Notes under the pieces: generated by a model
The model's database searches: none
The model's input: only the letters and a program-made list of their open reading frames with translations
What the model was told of the DNA's origin: nothing
In this document: piece by piece, positions 38,010 to 52,202 of the stretch
Layout: each line of letters begins with the position of its first letter
Position numbering within the stretch: position 1 is the first letter of the stretch
Assembly (NCBI RefSeq): GCF_964340395.1
Contig: NC_135554.1
Span: 5,730,475-5,794,474 of the forward strand
DNA from: Glandiceps talaboti
Lineage: Eukaryota > Hemichordata > Enteropneusta > Spengelidae
DNA: 64,000 bases
Direction of reading: 5' to 3'
Made by a program: the position numbers and the translations under genes

Positions 38010-38665
38010 GTAAGAACTTGTTTTCTCTCTGTTTTGACTCGTTTCAGAAAAAAAAACTGTTGGCCCAATTGCCAAGTGAGTGATGGATTAGAAAACAAGC
38101 AATTTTGTCTTCTTAGGGCCAGCTGAAAAGTAATGCACTGGCTTGCGAAAATGACTAGTAGTACATAAAACATGATGTTCTCTATTCATTAACCTAAGGA
38201 ACGCTTCAATAACTACAAAATTGAGACAGCAAATATAAAGCCAGAATGTATTGGTTGTTAGCGGGTAGACCAAGTACATCTTTTTGCACATTTCTAGTTG
38301 TTTCCACAAATTTCCCAACAATCATAACATTCGATTTGAAAATAATATCGTCTGTAGTAAAGTAAAGTTTTTATACTTTACAGGGATTCTTATTGTTCCC
38401 TCGTGGTTAGAAAAGTTAAATCAATTTGACTACTCAGATCCGTTTAGACTTCATAAATTGTCATTAGCCACTGGCAGAACTTGCAATATCCTCTTGTCTT
38501 GCCGTATTTCAATAACCCTTGAAATTTGCATCACGAATCATTTGTAAATTAATTAAAAACAGTACATATAAATCAATTTAAAACTGTATATATTGCAATT
38601 TATATATTAGGAGTTGTGAGTGACAAGTACGGTGTGCAGTGTGGTGTGTATGCTTCACAACAGAA

Positions 38666-38724
38666 GTATGTATGTATGTGTGTGTGTGTGTATGTGTGTA
38701 TGTATGTATGTATGTATGTATGTA

Positions 38725-38781
<57 letters not shown>

Positions 38782-38802
38782 ATGTATGTATGTATGTATG
38801 TG
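38666..38802. repeat. (TATG)n/(TG)n compound microsatellite
   Basis: TATG tetranucleotides flank a pure TG block of about 34 bp. Confidence 0.96.
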
Positions 38803-39505
38803 TTAAAGATTATAATATCGTTCTTATACATGTGTAAACATATATCGCTACCAACTCAAGACGTTGGTTGACCTTAGCTTACCACATAATTAAGTTGTAT
38901 TGGCTTGCTATATGGTTAGAGTTTACTTACGTTACAACATATTCTACACAACCAAAGATAAGGAGAGGAAAGGAATGAACTTGAGAACGTACTTATCAAC
39001 AAAGTCAGACGTTTACATGAATCGATAGTGAACACATTCTGGCGACTCAGACCAACATATAGGGTATTTTTGAAGGCTCGTGTTCTACAGTTGCATAAAA
39101 AATGTCTAGTGCGCGATGCACATGTAATATAGCAAACGGTAAATCAGGTTGTACTAAGCCCCGCTTCGTGATAAACTTTACAAACCGAACAACAGAAACG
39201 AACTTACGAATATATAAAGAATTATTATGGGACATGTTTTTTGAGAATTTATTTGTAGATGACTTAAAATACTAACCTGAACACAAATAAAGAGCGATAG
39301 GCCGAGTGTATATACTTCTTCCGTTCAACTAAATAGATTCATTAATTCATTTACAAACGTCATTGCTAATATAAACTAATTCAGTTTAACAGCGATTACA
39401 ATTTATAATCTGCCAAATTCAATAAGTGATTATATTTCTTTTTCATTGACCAGCTACCTCAAAGTATATTAGACAAATAACTTTATCTATATCTGATTCA
39501 CAATA

Positions 39506-39542
<37 letters not shown>

Positions 39543-39550
39543 GACTGACT
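39506..39550. repeat. (CTGT)n microsatellite
   Basis: Tetranucleotide run ending in CTGA variants. Confidence 0.95.
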
Positions 39551-39675
39551 GTAAATAATAGGCAGTGTGTCTCTTTGGCTCGCCTGCAACTGTAGTAGGA
39601 GGTAGTCGGTGCTGTTAAAATCAAATGACATCTTTCAGGGGCAAGGAAATAATATGGTACGTAATTAAAACTACT

Positions 39676-39978
39676 TCACCACCACCACCACCACCACCAC
39701 CACGACAACAACAACAACAACAACAACAATAACAATAACAACAACAACAACAAAAACAACAAAAACAACAATAATAACAGCAGCAAAATCATCATTATCA
39801 TCATCATCATCACCACCACCACCACCACCACCACCACCACCACCACCACTATCATATTCATCTTTTAAAGAAATATTTATTCGTGTTTAAACCCTGTTAC
39901 AATTAAAACTAAAGCAAGTGAAAGTATGGGGTACTCAATGCTGCAATGGAAATGTTCAGTATGAAACATGTAGAAAAA

Positions 39979-40014
<36 letters not shown>
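39676..40014. repeat. Compound trinucleotide repeats (ACC, AAC, ATC)
   Basis: ACC, AAC and ATC blocks at 39676-39850 and a pure CAT run at 39981-40014. It resembles the compound array at 16531-16967. Confidence 0.95.
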
Positions 40015-40015
<1 letters not shown>

Positions 40016-41221
40016 ATGACAACAAAATTGGTCGCACCAATAACAACAAAACCAAGTTATGACTGTTGGCAACTTGGACTGGCCATTAGTAATGAAATCA
40101 GCTGAGTATTTTTATTGAGTATCTATAGTTAGCTATCTGCCACGGAACCAATAATATTACATTTAGTATATATAGAGACGCACAGTGTTTGGTTTGTTCA
40201 GCGGCGCATTCTGTCACCCCGCTATGTTGCTACACCGTCGTTATAATCAATGTCATCCCAGTTATGTCTTTCCTCCATGTAATCCTACCAAGCCGTGTTT
40301 TCGTGTTCATTTTCTCCGAGGTGAATTCTGCTGCTGTCTACAGACATTCAATCTTGAATAACCGATTCCCTCGCGGTGGGAGAGATGAGCTTGTTTTCCT
40401 ACGAGTAGCACACATTGCCCGAGTCGCTAATTGAATTCTGTATTACATTTGCTTGCAACCATATCGTTTTACCAACAGCGGCACACTTGTGTGCGCCAAA
40501 TATAGACTCGGCTTGTTATTTTTATGCTAATGTAGAGAATGGAATTATGGGATAGTTATGATAAACGATCCCCGTCTCCCAAGTGAATATACCATCACAT
40601 CACCCAAAAATGTATATATTTAACAACGGTCGTCGTTCGATGTGTGGAACAAAGTTTGATCAAAAGAATCCCCTCAGCTAAACTGTTATAACTTTAAAAA
40701 CAATTATTTGCAGTCGTCTGGAAGACACGTCGGTGGAAAGGAAAGGCAGTTAAGGTACATTAAGAAGAAATTAAACTAAAATACAAAGAATACATATATA
40801 GTGTCAGAAGGGCGAACATTTTCCCTGAGAAATATAAAAATCACGATGCTACAGTTATCCGAACGCAAGATTATCTCTGTTTATACTAAGGATTTGTAAC
40901 ATGCAGAAAAGTGTTTTTTTAAACATGTCGTCTTTCGATATAAGTGTCCCAATGTAATTCGTACAGGCTATAGTAACCCCCAAGATTTTTAGATCTAGGG
41001 TTGGATAATACAATGAATAACGTGGCGGAAAATTCCGAAGTAGTGCTACAACATAGTACACTACGTCAAAACCCCAAAGTGTTCGTGTACCTACCCTATT
41101 TAGAACATTAAGTTGGATAGGAATCGTGTATTTGTTTCATGAGTGAACAGTTGAAGAGATGCATACCTAGTAATAATCACAGCTTGGTTTACCTAAAACG
41201 TCAATATTTCCCTGTCTGTTA

Positions 41222-41535
41222 AAGTGGCCATATGGATGAGAATTGGGTATTTATTTTGGAATTTTAATTTACAAAATAATTTTATCATCGCTTCCTACTT
41301 GAAAAACCAACGTGACACAAATTATGCCAAGTCCTTGTTTGTAGATCAATGAATTGCAAAAGCATAATAAATGTGTAAAATGTTTGTTATTCTACGTACA
41401 CATTTTTTTTAGCTTTTTGCAATGTATTGAGTAACAAACACAGACTAAGTCAATGTTGTTTCACATTGATTTTTCAAATAGGACGCCATGATAAAATCCA
41501 AAATGAATACCAAATCCTCATCCATATGGCCACTT
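41222..41535. mobile_element. Foldback element A, copy 3 (most complete)
   Basis: The terminal inverted repeats AAGTGGCCATATGGATGAG and CTCATCCATATGGCCACTT are exact reverse complements, giving a 314-bp element. The interior also folds back, with TTCCTACTTGAAAAACCAACG against TTGATTTTTCAAATAGGACG-type arms. It is non-coding. This copy defines the family ends best. Confidence 0.9.
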
Positions 41536-44500
41536 CAATACACGAGAAATGAACGTTTCACATCAAAACTTCTTAATTTCCTTAAGAAAGAAGAAGATAA
41601 GTTTAAAAGACAAAAGTTGTTATATATTGCAATCTCAGATGGAAATAAGTCGCTATTGTACGAGATTTAAACAGTAGAAAATAGGAAAGAGATAAGTTAT
41701 TTCATTGTCAGATGATATGCTAACTAAGAATGATAATGCCGAGATATTATTCATGTAAATTTCTTATATGACAATCTTGTGACAAAATATGGACAACAGA
41801 ACAAATATTTAGACTTTTTATATGGTTCTATAATCTAAAATTATATAGAAAAGTTACAGAAAAACGAAAATTTATGTCTAGTATTGAAGGAATGCATTTG
41901 TAAATCATTCGATATTGTGGGCATATGCTAACTAGATAAAACAATCAAACTTAAGGACACGTTCAGAAGTGACAACTTTTAAAAGAAAATTTTGACTACA
42001 GAAGATAACAATTTGGTCTTAAAAAGTTGGAGAAAAAACGAGAATTTTAGAAGTCTTATTTTGGCGGGGTAAACGTTTGATAATTATTCGAAACTAAATA
42101 TGAAATGCTTATGAAAAGTCCTTATTCATTTGATCAGAATTTGTTTCAATGTTACAGTTTTTAAAAGCATTTTTTTTGTTGGTGTTATTCTTGTTGATAT
42201 TTTACCATACTATATCCTCTGAAGGTATAGTTGTGTAACTTCATATAAGGTTACAAATTCACACACCTTATGACACCATATATAGAAACAATGTACAGTT
42301 TTGTAGACAGTGCACGTGTTATGTAGACCAATAAAGTAGTAAGCTGTGTGTGAAAGTAGAATAATAGAATATTTGATATTTCAAAAGTGCTCTTACTTGT
42401 ACTGTAACATTTTAACTTACGAAAAAGTTGTATGATCATGCAATTTCGTCATTGTATCCGGGATCCATGGTTTGCTTTGTGACGGTTACAAAATCCCCGT
42501 ACTTTAGAGCAGGGGTTGGGTTGGGGTTAAGTTTTACGACACGAGTGTCTTATTTCGTATATAACCTACAACGGACAGTTACACTCTGTGCAAGTTCTTG
42601 GTGACTAAGGCTGTTCTGCCGCTTCAGTGATTGATTGTAAAACTTTAATATTGTCGAAGTGTACTCTTTCAGAATACTCGAAGGCACTAGAAAGTAATTT
42701 ATTAAGTTCGACCTCACAACGTGGTTTTTAAGAAAACAGACATAATTCAGTACCTGTATCGAAATACCCGTTCCAGCTGATTTGCTCAGTGAAATCGTAT
42801 ACATTCTAATTAAGTTGTAGTGGATGAACTTGACATTCTTAAACAGATGAGGTAATTAAATGTCCATTATCTGTTAGGTCACATATATGGCACTGATTTC
42901 TGTATGTAGAACAAAATTAACAAGATTGAGCAGACTATCGCTAAATTAAATTTGTTTTGTGTGTGTGCTAGACTTTTTCTGTTGATTAATCAGTTGATTG
43001 GATTTCACCGTGACTGATTCGATATTAATTAATTGGTTTACTGTACTCAAATTATTATGGTAATTAGTTGGTTTATTGGTTTTATTGGGCAAGGATAGAT
43101 TTATTCGATTAATTGATTTATTGGACTAGACCGTGACCGATTCCTTATTAATTAGTTGTTGATTCAAATTATTTGTCATTTATCGAATCCATGAACGATC
43201 TGGTAAACTGATTGCTTAGTTGTAGAAATTGTAACTTCCCGCTAAAACCTATTCGCCCACAAGTTTAATTTGCTGTAATTGTTAATGTTGTACTACAAAA
43301 CTCTATTTTAGAGTGAAAACAGAAAAGGAAGAACCAACGTAGCATATTCTAACACAATACTGCATTTTGAAAAGATCACCAGAAAGAGGAAGCCGTTGAC
43401 AAATGCATGTCTAGTCTGTATGGACCACGTTTTGAAACTTGAAAGCATCATAATATGTACGCCACGCTTTTAGAAATGACGATAAGTACTGTGACTAATT
43501 AGGTGCCAGGGTTGTTTGTCGTGTGTTTTCGAGATCTGTGTATAATCTGTTAAATCACATGTGCCGGCAATACTATGTCGTAAAGTTGTGTCTTTACATG
43601 TTTTCGGTATCCGTGAACATCACATTCCAAATAGTCGAAAGTTGAGACATTGTGTGATATTTTTATTCAACACATTGATTCAAGTTTAAATTTTATGTAG
43701 GAAGTTGACTTGAGGATAAACAGATATGCCTTTAGTTAATGGATACTAGTAGATATAACTAAAAGCCTCAGTATGTTAGAAATCCACTAATGAGTATATG
43801 CATAATTAGACTAAATTTTTACGGATGAAATTTATTTAATCTCTGATTATACTTGTTAATCACGTGATGCAACATTTTGAGTTTGAAGAAATCCATCATG
43901 TCGTTATTTCAAATTAGTGATCGACTACGAAATACGCTTAGTTGACCGTTGCAGGGAATATAGACAATTTTTTTCTGAAATTAAAGGACGCTTATAACAA
44001 TATCAATATTTATGCAAAGGACGAACTAGTAGTACAATCTTTTGAACCCTAGATACTTTTAGTGTTCCGTTTTATGCTAAATACTGTCTTGCTCAAAGCT
44101 GTGGTAGTAGTATTTTTTTTATCAGAAAACTTAAAATGTATTCACTGAAAATTGTTAAAATACCAATAATTAGACATCGTATATTTTAATGAGAGGTCTA
44201 CTCCATTCATAAGTAGTACATTAACAGACTGAAATTGTGATCGTGTTAGGGTTCGAATTCTGAATTTAGTGTGCGACCTAAAAATAAAATCAATTTTGAT
44301 TAAATTTATCGAACAGATATACACAAATACATTTAGCCACAAGTGATTCAATGCTATTGATGATGTACACTATTATGAGTAATTAGTCGTTATATCTGTC
44401 AAAAAAAAGAAAATCAAAATTCAAAAGAAAAAAAGGTTTCAGTTGCAGTTAGTGAGTTCTGACGACAGACTTTTCATGAGTAGTGTGTTGTGGTTATGAA

Positions 44501-45990
44501 AAATAGTTTCGGGTCTGTGCTTTAAAGTCAACATTTTTTGCATCGACTACGTATACAAATATGATATGGGGGGGGAGAGGGGGCTGGGGAGGATTAATAA
44601 GTGAAAGTGCATTTTTGGGGGAATTGAACTATCGTTGTCATTATGGTTGAATTTATTATCTACGGCTTGGGATTGGAGCACGGTCTAAATACCTAATCGA
44701 TTTACGCCAACTTACTTCCAAAAAATAATTTTAGTCGGTTTATTTTCGCAACCAGATATCTACCTTGTAAAGGCTTCATGATTTATTGTCATGGTAACTG
44801 AGTAAACTTAACAACAGAATGACGTAGTCATAATTTGATGATAAAGTATAGAAAACAGGCATTTATGTTATCAATTGTATAAAGTCATTGGTTGCGGTAT
44901 CCGTACAACACGAGTAAACTTTGATAAAACCCCTGAGCGATTCTTCAAAGTGAAGCCTCGGGGGTTGTAATGAGTTTGCGAGTCGATATCAGCTAGTTTC
45001 GAATACATGACGGTAACGGCTACGTTTAAAGGGAAATCCACATTCTTTTCTCAGGCTTTACACAAAACATTTTCATAATTATAGCAAAGTATTGAATTCA
45101 ACACACATAGTTAGGTCATAGTTATGAGTTATCATATACGCAATGTATCATCCCACCAGAACAGTATTTGCAATCTCTTCATAAAGAATTAAATCAATAT
45201 GGTATCGCTTTGTACAATCAGCGGTAGGTATCACCAAGTCACAGACACCATGGGTCAATTTCAACCTGACCACTGGATTGGGATGTAATTTTAAACAAGG
45301 CATCCAGTCAATCTCATTTTTTCTTGTCTTCTGGCAATATCACTAATAATTGAATTGGATGAGTTAGGGGACAGCTGCAATGGGGTATTAATTCTCAATA
45401 AACCTAAAAAGAAAATAATGGAGACAAGATAAGCAATGTTAAAATACCGACAAAGACAGAAGACTGTGTGTCAGTAATGTAACATTGGGAAATAGAACCA
45501 CGTTTGTTAAATTTATCCGAACTGTGTGTATTCAGATCGGGGAGGGGATCGCTGGCTTGCATGGATGATCGCTAAAACGGATGCCGATTGTTGTTATGGT
45601 AGGTGTTAGTAGATATATAGTTTATTTGCGATGAAGGCCGCATGCCCAAAGAGCTTATACAACTCAAAATATACAGATCAGAAAAGATAATGGAAGCATT
45701 GTATAAAATTAAGGTTCCCATCTTGAAAGTGTGATAAATGAAACATGCCAGTACACATTTAACTTTTGTGATATTTTGTGAGCTTATCAGTGATATCAAT
45801 GTATCAAAATAAAAGGTTTTCATAAAACCATCTTGGGAGGAATTTCCTTCTTAGTTCATTATAACGAGGACAGGTAGCTAGGTGTTAGCATGGACTACCC
45901 AATAAACTTACTTTTCTTTGCTTCACAAACATCTATATTGGGCTATTATATTGTTTAACAAGAATTTGGACGGAGTCGTTTTGATCAGAA

Positions 45991-46052
45991 TCAGTATTCA
46001 AATCCCATGTTCTTGCATCGGTGTTATCTTACCACCTGAGTCATAGAATCAT
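45991..46052 (-). repeat. Possible tRNA-derived SINE remnant
   Basis: On the minus strand, CTCAGGTGGTAAGATAAC resembles a tRNA A-box region and GGGATTTGAATAC resembles a B box, at tRNA-like spacing. No cloverleaf survives. Confidence 0.3.
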
Positions 46053-46680
46053 TCTTTTGAACCAACGTTTCTATAGCTCTGCCAGACAAACATTTTTCAC
46101 AAATAAATTCTAATCCAAATTGGGCCTTTAAATCTCAGGTGTATTGTTATTTATATATTTTGTAAATATTTACCGTGTTTTTATTTTAGTTATGCTCGTT
46201 CTAAGGTTTCTGTTGTATTCACTGTAACTTGCAAATTTATAGTTTGTCAAAATGGAGGACTTTGAATGAAACTTTGTGTTCAACACCGAAATATCACTGC
46301 ACAGTGAAGTTAAATGTGAAGTAACTTAGAGCTGTGAATGTTTAGTTAGTGATATTCCCATTGGGGGAACGTTGTGATATCATTCGTGTTCATGTGCACG
46401 TCATTTCTACGTCATCGTACGCATGGAATATTGATAGGACGCCTGGTACATTACCTGGATCATTATTGAATGACACGATTAACTGTTATAAGAAAGACAC
46501 ACACACACACACACACACGGTATCAATCGAATCCATGTCAGTGACGTAATTTGTTCAGAACAACATTTTGGTGTAATTTGCTTGAAATTGTTTGTAGTAG
46601 TTTGATAATAAAAGTTAAACTTAACTGTAATTATTGTTATAGACCAGAGGACGCTATAACGCCATAATACAATGAAATGA

Positions 46681-47286
<606 letters not shown>

Positions 47287-49204
47287 AGCCTAGCGCACTC
47301 TGGAGTACTAGCAGCCCTGTACATAGTAACTAATAGGTGATGAAACATAATTACACAATGTAACATTCACCACAAAATAGAAATTAAATGATGGATGAAA
47401 AAGAATTTTGCATTGACATAAGTGTATCTATTTCGTGACGGCAATGGCTTGGAGTCTTTTGATGCTAGAAATAACGGTAGTTCAGTGTGTACGGCACGTA
47501 ACTAACATACCCTATCTGGTTGTCTTTATTGAAATTACTTTGCTAGGATCGCTTGGAGCTTTCCATCTTGCACACACGACCACTTGTCAATCAAACCCTC
47601 ACATCGATATCTATTGAACAGTTTAATTGATCCCAGAGTTGCTTCACCACGATACTTTTAATTACAAGATACTTAGATTCCCTTCAAATTGAGAACACTA
47701 AGTAAGAAATCAGTAGACGCGTGGTGCTTTTACCCTGCAGCTGTTAGGTTATATCGACTCATCGCACTGCCACTCTGGAGTGAAACTGATTAAGCAGACA
47801 CCGATCAAGCTATAGTCGTACGCGTATTATTATTAACTTATATAGTACATCACATGTACACAATGTTGGTCCGAATTTATACTCGATGTCTTGCGCGCAG
47901 TATGTCTTTTTGTTGAACTCTCAGTAGTTTCCAACTTATTCCAATATTTGTATGATCGCGATATATCATATACACTTATGTTAAAATAATACGAACAATA
48001 TCAGCTTAAAAAATGTTTTATAATTGCTCGTGTTTGAAGTACGCATTCTTTTAAATATTGGCTCACCTTATTCAGTACTAAAAAGCCATTTCAGCTCAGA
48101 GCATTCGGGTAGCTTTTTTCTCAAATTCGTTCATATATTTCTTCATTTTACTTCATGTTAAGGTTATACACACATACCATAAATTATCTATATCCTTTAT
48201 CAAAATTTCGATCTTTAAAAACATTTTACTCACAAAAGATGAAATGTAAGAGCGGGGGCCTACCTTTTCCCATTTGTCCGATATTGTGTTTTTTATTCAG
48301 AACTTGATAGTCAAACATTGTCACATGATCTCCTACTCTAGATCAGGGTAACAGAAGTTTGCATTTCTCACGACCCGACGGAACCTGAATTTTCGACAGC
48401 AAAATTGAATAAATCGACAGACTGCTAAGATGTCTCTAAAATACCGACCCCTGTGGTATGACTCTTACAAGACCAAATGACAGATACACAAGTGACATAC
48501 GATTGGGAGATTTGTTCAATTTTACCCATTTTAACAAACTAACCAACCAATCATCGTAAAGGTCTTAAGATCAGAAACAAAATATAATATAAAAGTCGCT
48601 GTGATGATGATCGGTGTACCTTTGTGTCCCTGTGCTAGCATGTGGTATTAACAGCCATACCGTTCGTCTTACTTCAATTATTTCTGTGCCGATTTTGTTA
48701 CAATACTATCTGGTATCGCTTACTATTTGCGTGTTTTCTACATTGGATGCCCACTCCGAATCCCCCTAGTATTCCAGACATGCCTTCGCACTTCATACTC
48801 TACGTATCAAATTCTATACCCGACATAACTCTTTCCAGACGAAGTTCACTCAATTTGCCGCATCAACGAGGTACATTCCGGACTATCACCAGAACTTTGA
48901 AGTTGCAGCCAGCTACAACGATCAAGGCCAGTTTGATCAAATGTCTCTCTAATATAGCCAACTATATCCAGTTATGAGTTTGATTGCAATGAACAACGTT
49001 TGCTGACTAATGGTTTAAAGATGTACATTTCAATGCATAATGCCACCAATTAATAACGAATCACCATCCTTGCTTCGGAAAATAGGTTAAACGGTTTGTT
49101 TCCTGAGGTCTTCTTTAAGTTTGTCGTCGAAGGAAACATTATTCATGTGAAAGCTAGCAGTATTCCAGTGTTCGTAAATACAGTAGATATGTAACCCTCA
49201 AAGG

Positions 49205-49301
49205 AGAGATAGATAGATAGATAGAGAGATAGATAGATAGATAGATAGATAGAGATCTAGAAATCTAGAGAGAGAGAGATCTAGAGAGAGATCTAGAGAT
49301 C

Positions 49302-49355
<54 letters not shown>

Positions 49356-49450
49356 AGAGGCAGAGACAGAAACAGTCAGAGAGAGACAGCGAGACAGGGA
49401 GGTAGATCCAGTAGATAGATACAGAAGAGAGAGAGAGAGAGAGAGAGAGT
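49205..49450. repeat. (GATA)n/(GA)n compound microsatellite
   Basis: GATA run, several AGATCTAGAG palindromic variants, then GA blocks. Confidence 0.95.
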
Positions 49451-50918
49451 CACTTTAACAACAGTTTGCCACTGTAGATCTACCTACGCATTCGTTGTTA
49501 CTAGCATTACAGATATCCCGTTATAATGAGAATAATATAAATGTAAAAATCTGAAAGGCTCTAGATCTTTTCATGATCTGTTTTTCAATCTGGTTATTTT
49601 AAAGGAATATATAAACATTTCGTAGCAAAAATACCTAAAAGTTAATGTTATTAAATATTGATGCTATAAAAATATGACAAGACTCACTCCTTACTTCTGA
49701 TTGGCTGGCAGTGATGTAAATTCGATTTTAAAGTCCAGCCCATTGTTACTTTATAGCCCGTATCGACGCGTCATCTGGACGCATACACAACTACTCATGC
49801 ACTGGGTAACCAAGGATTGATACCAGTATGGTACACATCATCTGATGATAACACAGCAGTTCGTACGATCGACTAATTATCCAGGTTTGTTTCTCTACTG
49901 GCTGCGATTTGTAGATTCGGAAACGATTTGTTTAGCGAAGGGAGGTGACGGGCTGTACCCGTGCAGGTGTAAACACTCAGTACCGTTGCATTCACATAAC
50001 AAGTTCTGATATATCTACTGTAATCGTCAAAATCTTGACAACTTTTCAAAAAATTTTGTATCTGAACTTCTTGTTTTTTATTTTGATACGTTTTATATAC
50101 AATAGGCCATAGTCAAAAACATGAACAAGTCGTTTGAGGTTTACATCACTGGTTTTCCACAATTGATTCTTTTTTATACTTTCACTTTTCAATGAGATGA
50201 TAGTTTTTCAAAATTGATATTCATCATATATTGAGGACGAATCGTGCAGGCCAATCTTCAACACGTTCACGTGCATGCCTAGTGTATAGAAAAAGAAAAG
50301 TTGCCTTATTTCACAGACTTTCAGGTGTCAATTTCAATCATCGATTCAATGAATTTTTAGCCACCACATGATAGTAAGTGATCATGAGCGGTGTCTGAAG
50401 AAGTAAGATAGCTTATCACTGGACTATCATCGCTCGAAAATCTTAAAGTTAAAAGTGGGTGACGATTTCGGCTGGTAATTGAAGCAAATATGTAGTATCG
50501 AATAGATATATCCAATTTACTGGCGTGTCTCGTATAGTAATACCCTTATTACGCCCACCTCCCGTTGCTTTGAATGACGAAGTTGGCTGCGTTGTTCGGT
50601 AACACGAGAGCTGTAGTCTGTTAGCGTGCATGCATTTTGTTTGCGCCACTTTCCTGACCAGCTATCCACCAAAAGCACCGACTGTTTTGTTTAGAGTAAG
50701 TTTAGTTCCAATACTTTCCTATTTGTTGAATATTTGTCTTGTTCAGTGACTTAGAAACTCTTCTCAACCGACTCCCAATATATTCTGTCACCCAGTTTGC
50801 TTGATTGAGTCGACAATACGTTCACTACGTGTTTAAGTTATTACTAAAGGAAAAACTCGACACGTATTCACTTAAAGTTTTCAATGTCCCCGAGGTGAAG
50901 TAAGGACGTCAGTATTAC

Positions 50919-50944
50919 CCACCCACCCACCCACCCACCCACCC
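50919..50944. repeat. (CCCA)n microsatellite
   Basis: About seven CCCA units. The minus strand, TGGG repeated, could form a G-quadruplex. It lies 1.3 kb upstream of the DMRT2 start. Confidence 0.9.
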
Positions 50945-52148
50945 AGCCGCTGGTTTGTATTATGCATGGATTTCTGTAAGTTCGTTGGAATGAAAGAGTT
51001 GGACATTTTAGTATTTAGTTTTGACCCTATAGAATTTGTCAGATTCCATCGCCAATCAATTGAACGATAGCATTTCTTCTGGGCGATGGCACAGAAAATG
51101 TTCAACATGTGATTTGTATCATGTTATCCACACCGCTTACATCAGATAATTCGGATGATGGAGAATTAGCAAAACCATGTAGAACTGCAACTACTGGAAT
51201 GTACAATGTAAAATACTGAGTTGTGAGTTGTAGATTGTTTTTTTTTTCAAACTGATGTTCTTCGATTTTCATAGGTCAAACCCATGCAATTGTAATTCAC
51301 CATCGTTGTCAAGTTTTGACTTTCGCGGTGTATAAAGTAACAAGTTGTGGTCGATTTATTGAGTTTAGACTGATGTATTAAACCACCATGAGTTACTGCC
51401 TCACTAAGCAGACACTACCGATAATGGTGAAATTATAAATCATATTGGTCTTTGTTGATGTATCGTCCTCTAACTTTCATGATTTCGGTAATCTGCTGCA
51501 CGGTTTAACTAAACCCGTCACGTTTGCAATTAGCTTAGTCATTGTTTTCCATCCATCTGAAATCATTTGCGTGTTGCTCGAATACCGTTACATTCGGTGT
51601 AAAGTTGTTAAACCGTTTACACACTTATTTCGACTGCCTGTTTTGTGTGATATTATATGCAGATAAGAGAAACTCGAATCATTTCATTTGTTAACGATTG
51701 ACAATAACCGACAGTTGGTCTTTTTTATGTTATTATTACAGGACCGGTTCTCAACTTGACTGTTTATTCTACCAGTAAATCGGCAACAACGTTTCCCCTC
51801 TTCGGGTGAACTATTGTGGTAGCCTTCACACATTTGGCGTTATATTTCAGCTGAGCTGCACTGGATCGATTGTCTGAACATACACACGGGTTGCCTACAA
51901 CAATTAAAATCATATGTTGGACACGTTTTCTGTCGGACCATTCGTAGAGGGTTTGCAGACAATCTCTGAAACTAATAACTGGTGTTACTTCATAAAATAC
52001 AATATCTGTGACACCACATCGACTCCTGGGGTAGCAACAACACCGGTTTTGTCTGGAGAACTTTTATCTATCCGTGTTATCCCTGACGTCAGATTTATCA
52101 CGTACTTGACTATAAAGCTATTCACTTGCTCTGTGGCTGGTAGAATCG

Positions 52149-52155
52149 GATAAAA
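52149..52155 (+). promoter_or_regulatory. Possible TATA-like element of DMRT2
   Basis: GATAAAAG lies about 50 bp before the start codon. If used, the transcript would start near 52180 with a very short 5' UTR. No splice acceptor lies directly before the ATG. Weak evidence. Confidence 0.25.
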
Positions 52156-52202
52156 GTGAAGCTCGTTTATTCTATCACTTATTTCGACTCGCTTTGTACG
52201 CA

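Noticed and set aside
40167-40315. TATA-like GTATATATAG followed by a GC-richer segment with acceptor- and donor-like ends
   Set aside because: No consistent coding frame with a recognisable product and no partner exons; too weak to call.
44221-44290. GGTTCGAATTC, a near-perfect tRNA B box
   Set aside because: No A box upstream and no cloverleaf pairing; chance match.
48642-48977. 111-codon frame in the intergenic desert
   Set aside because: Looks like chance: no homology recognised, no start context, no poly(A) signal or splice support.
50919-50944. Telomere-like (TGGG)n on the minus strand
   Set aside because: Only about seven units inside unique sequence; an ordinary microsatellite.
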